Assembly (NCBI GenBank): GCA_015661045.1
Contig: JACVQG010000104.1
Location: 1 to 5,689, forward strand
DNA from: Dehalococcoidia bacterium
GTDB lineage: Bacteria; Chloroflexota; Dehalococcoidia; JACVQG01
Direction: 5' to 3'
Length of the DNA: 5,689 bases
Numbering within the stretch: position 1 is the stretch's first letter; every line of letters begins with the position of its first letter. The position numbers and the translations under genes were made by a program. This document shows positions 5,657 to 5,689 of this stretch, one piece after another. The notes below the pieces were generated by a model that was not told the origin of the DNA, ran no database searches, and saw only the letters and a list, made by a program, of their open reading frames with translations.

Positions 5657-5689
5657 ATGATAAGAACAAGTGAACTACCACAAGTTTTA
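5657..5689 (+). CDS. Start of a further gene in the same operon (truncated by the window)
   Basis: An ATG at 5657 opens a frame that stays open to the window end, encoding MIRTSELPQVL. A purine-rich ribosome binding site, GAAGGGGGA (5645-5653), precedes it by 3 nt, and it lies 30 nt after the larC stop with no terminator between. Eleven residues are too few to assign a family. Being next to larC, another cofactor or LarA-related gene is conceivable, but nothing in the visible residues shows it. Confidence 0.5.
   Translation, partial: MIRTSELPQVL

Overview
The window reads as an ordinary bacterial chromosome segment of roughly 50% GC. The strongest taxonomic hint is the type of the two lipoproteins: a short signal peptide, a lipid-anchor Cys and a long Pro/Ala/Thr-rich linker. 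Together with CaiB-type CoA-transferases and abundant small palindromic repeats, this suggests an anaerobic Chloroflexota (Dehalococcoidia-like) or a similar uncultured lineage. That assignment is inference only; no rRNA or other marker gene is present.

Layout. Positions 1-200 are non-coding and hold a nested double-hairpin repeat (137-187). Two tandem minus-strand genes follow, transcribed 2566 to 201. They encode paralogous extracellular solute-binding lipoproteins, about 75% identical and gap-free across the mature domain by hand alignment. A 284-bp AT-rich divergent intergenic region (2567-2850) carries a well-formed sigma70-type promoter for each direction. The plus-strand cluster is tightly packed: a family III (CaiB/BaiF) CoA-transferase (2851-4068), a 97-residue Cys/His-rich HIT-like protein (4072-4365), and LarC, the nickel inserter of the nickel-pincer cofactor (4370-5626). 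The first codons of a further gene begin at 5657 and run off the window.

How the genes may work together. The lipoproteins would capture a small organic solute outside the cell. The divergent operon would handle a CoA-activated organic acid, plus maturation of the Ni-pincer nucleotide used by LarA-type racemases/epimerases of alpha-hydroxy acids. This linkage is inferred from gene order. No permease, ATPase, larA, larB or larE lies inside the window.

The most unusual signal is inside larC. Two unrelated palindromic elements sit in frame within the coding sequence: a GA/CT-rich imperfect inverted repeat (4933-5001) and a perfect 28-nt palindrome (5165-5192). Both fall between conserved LarC blocks and keep the frame open. 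They look like palindromic repeat insertions tolerated in protein linkers, comparable in principle to Rickettsia palindromic elements.
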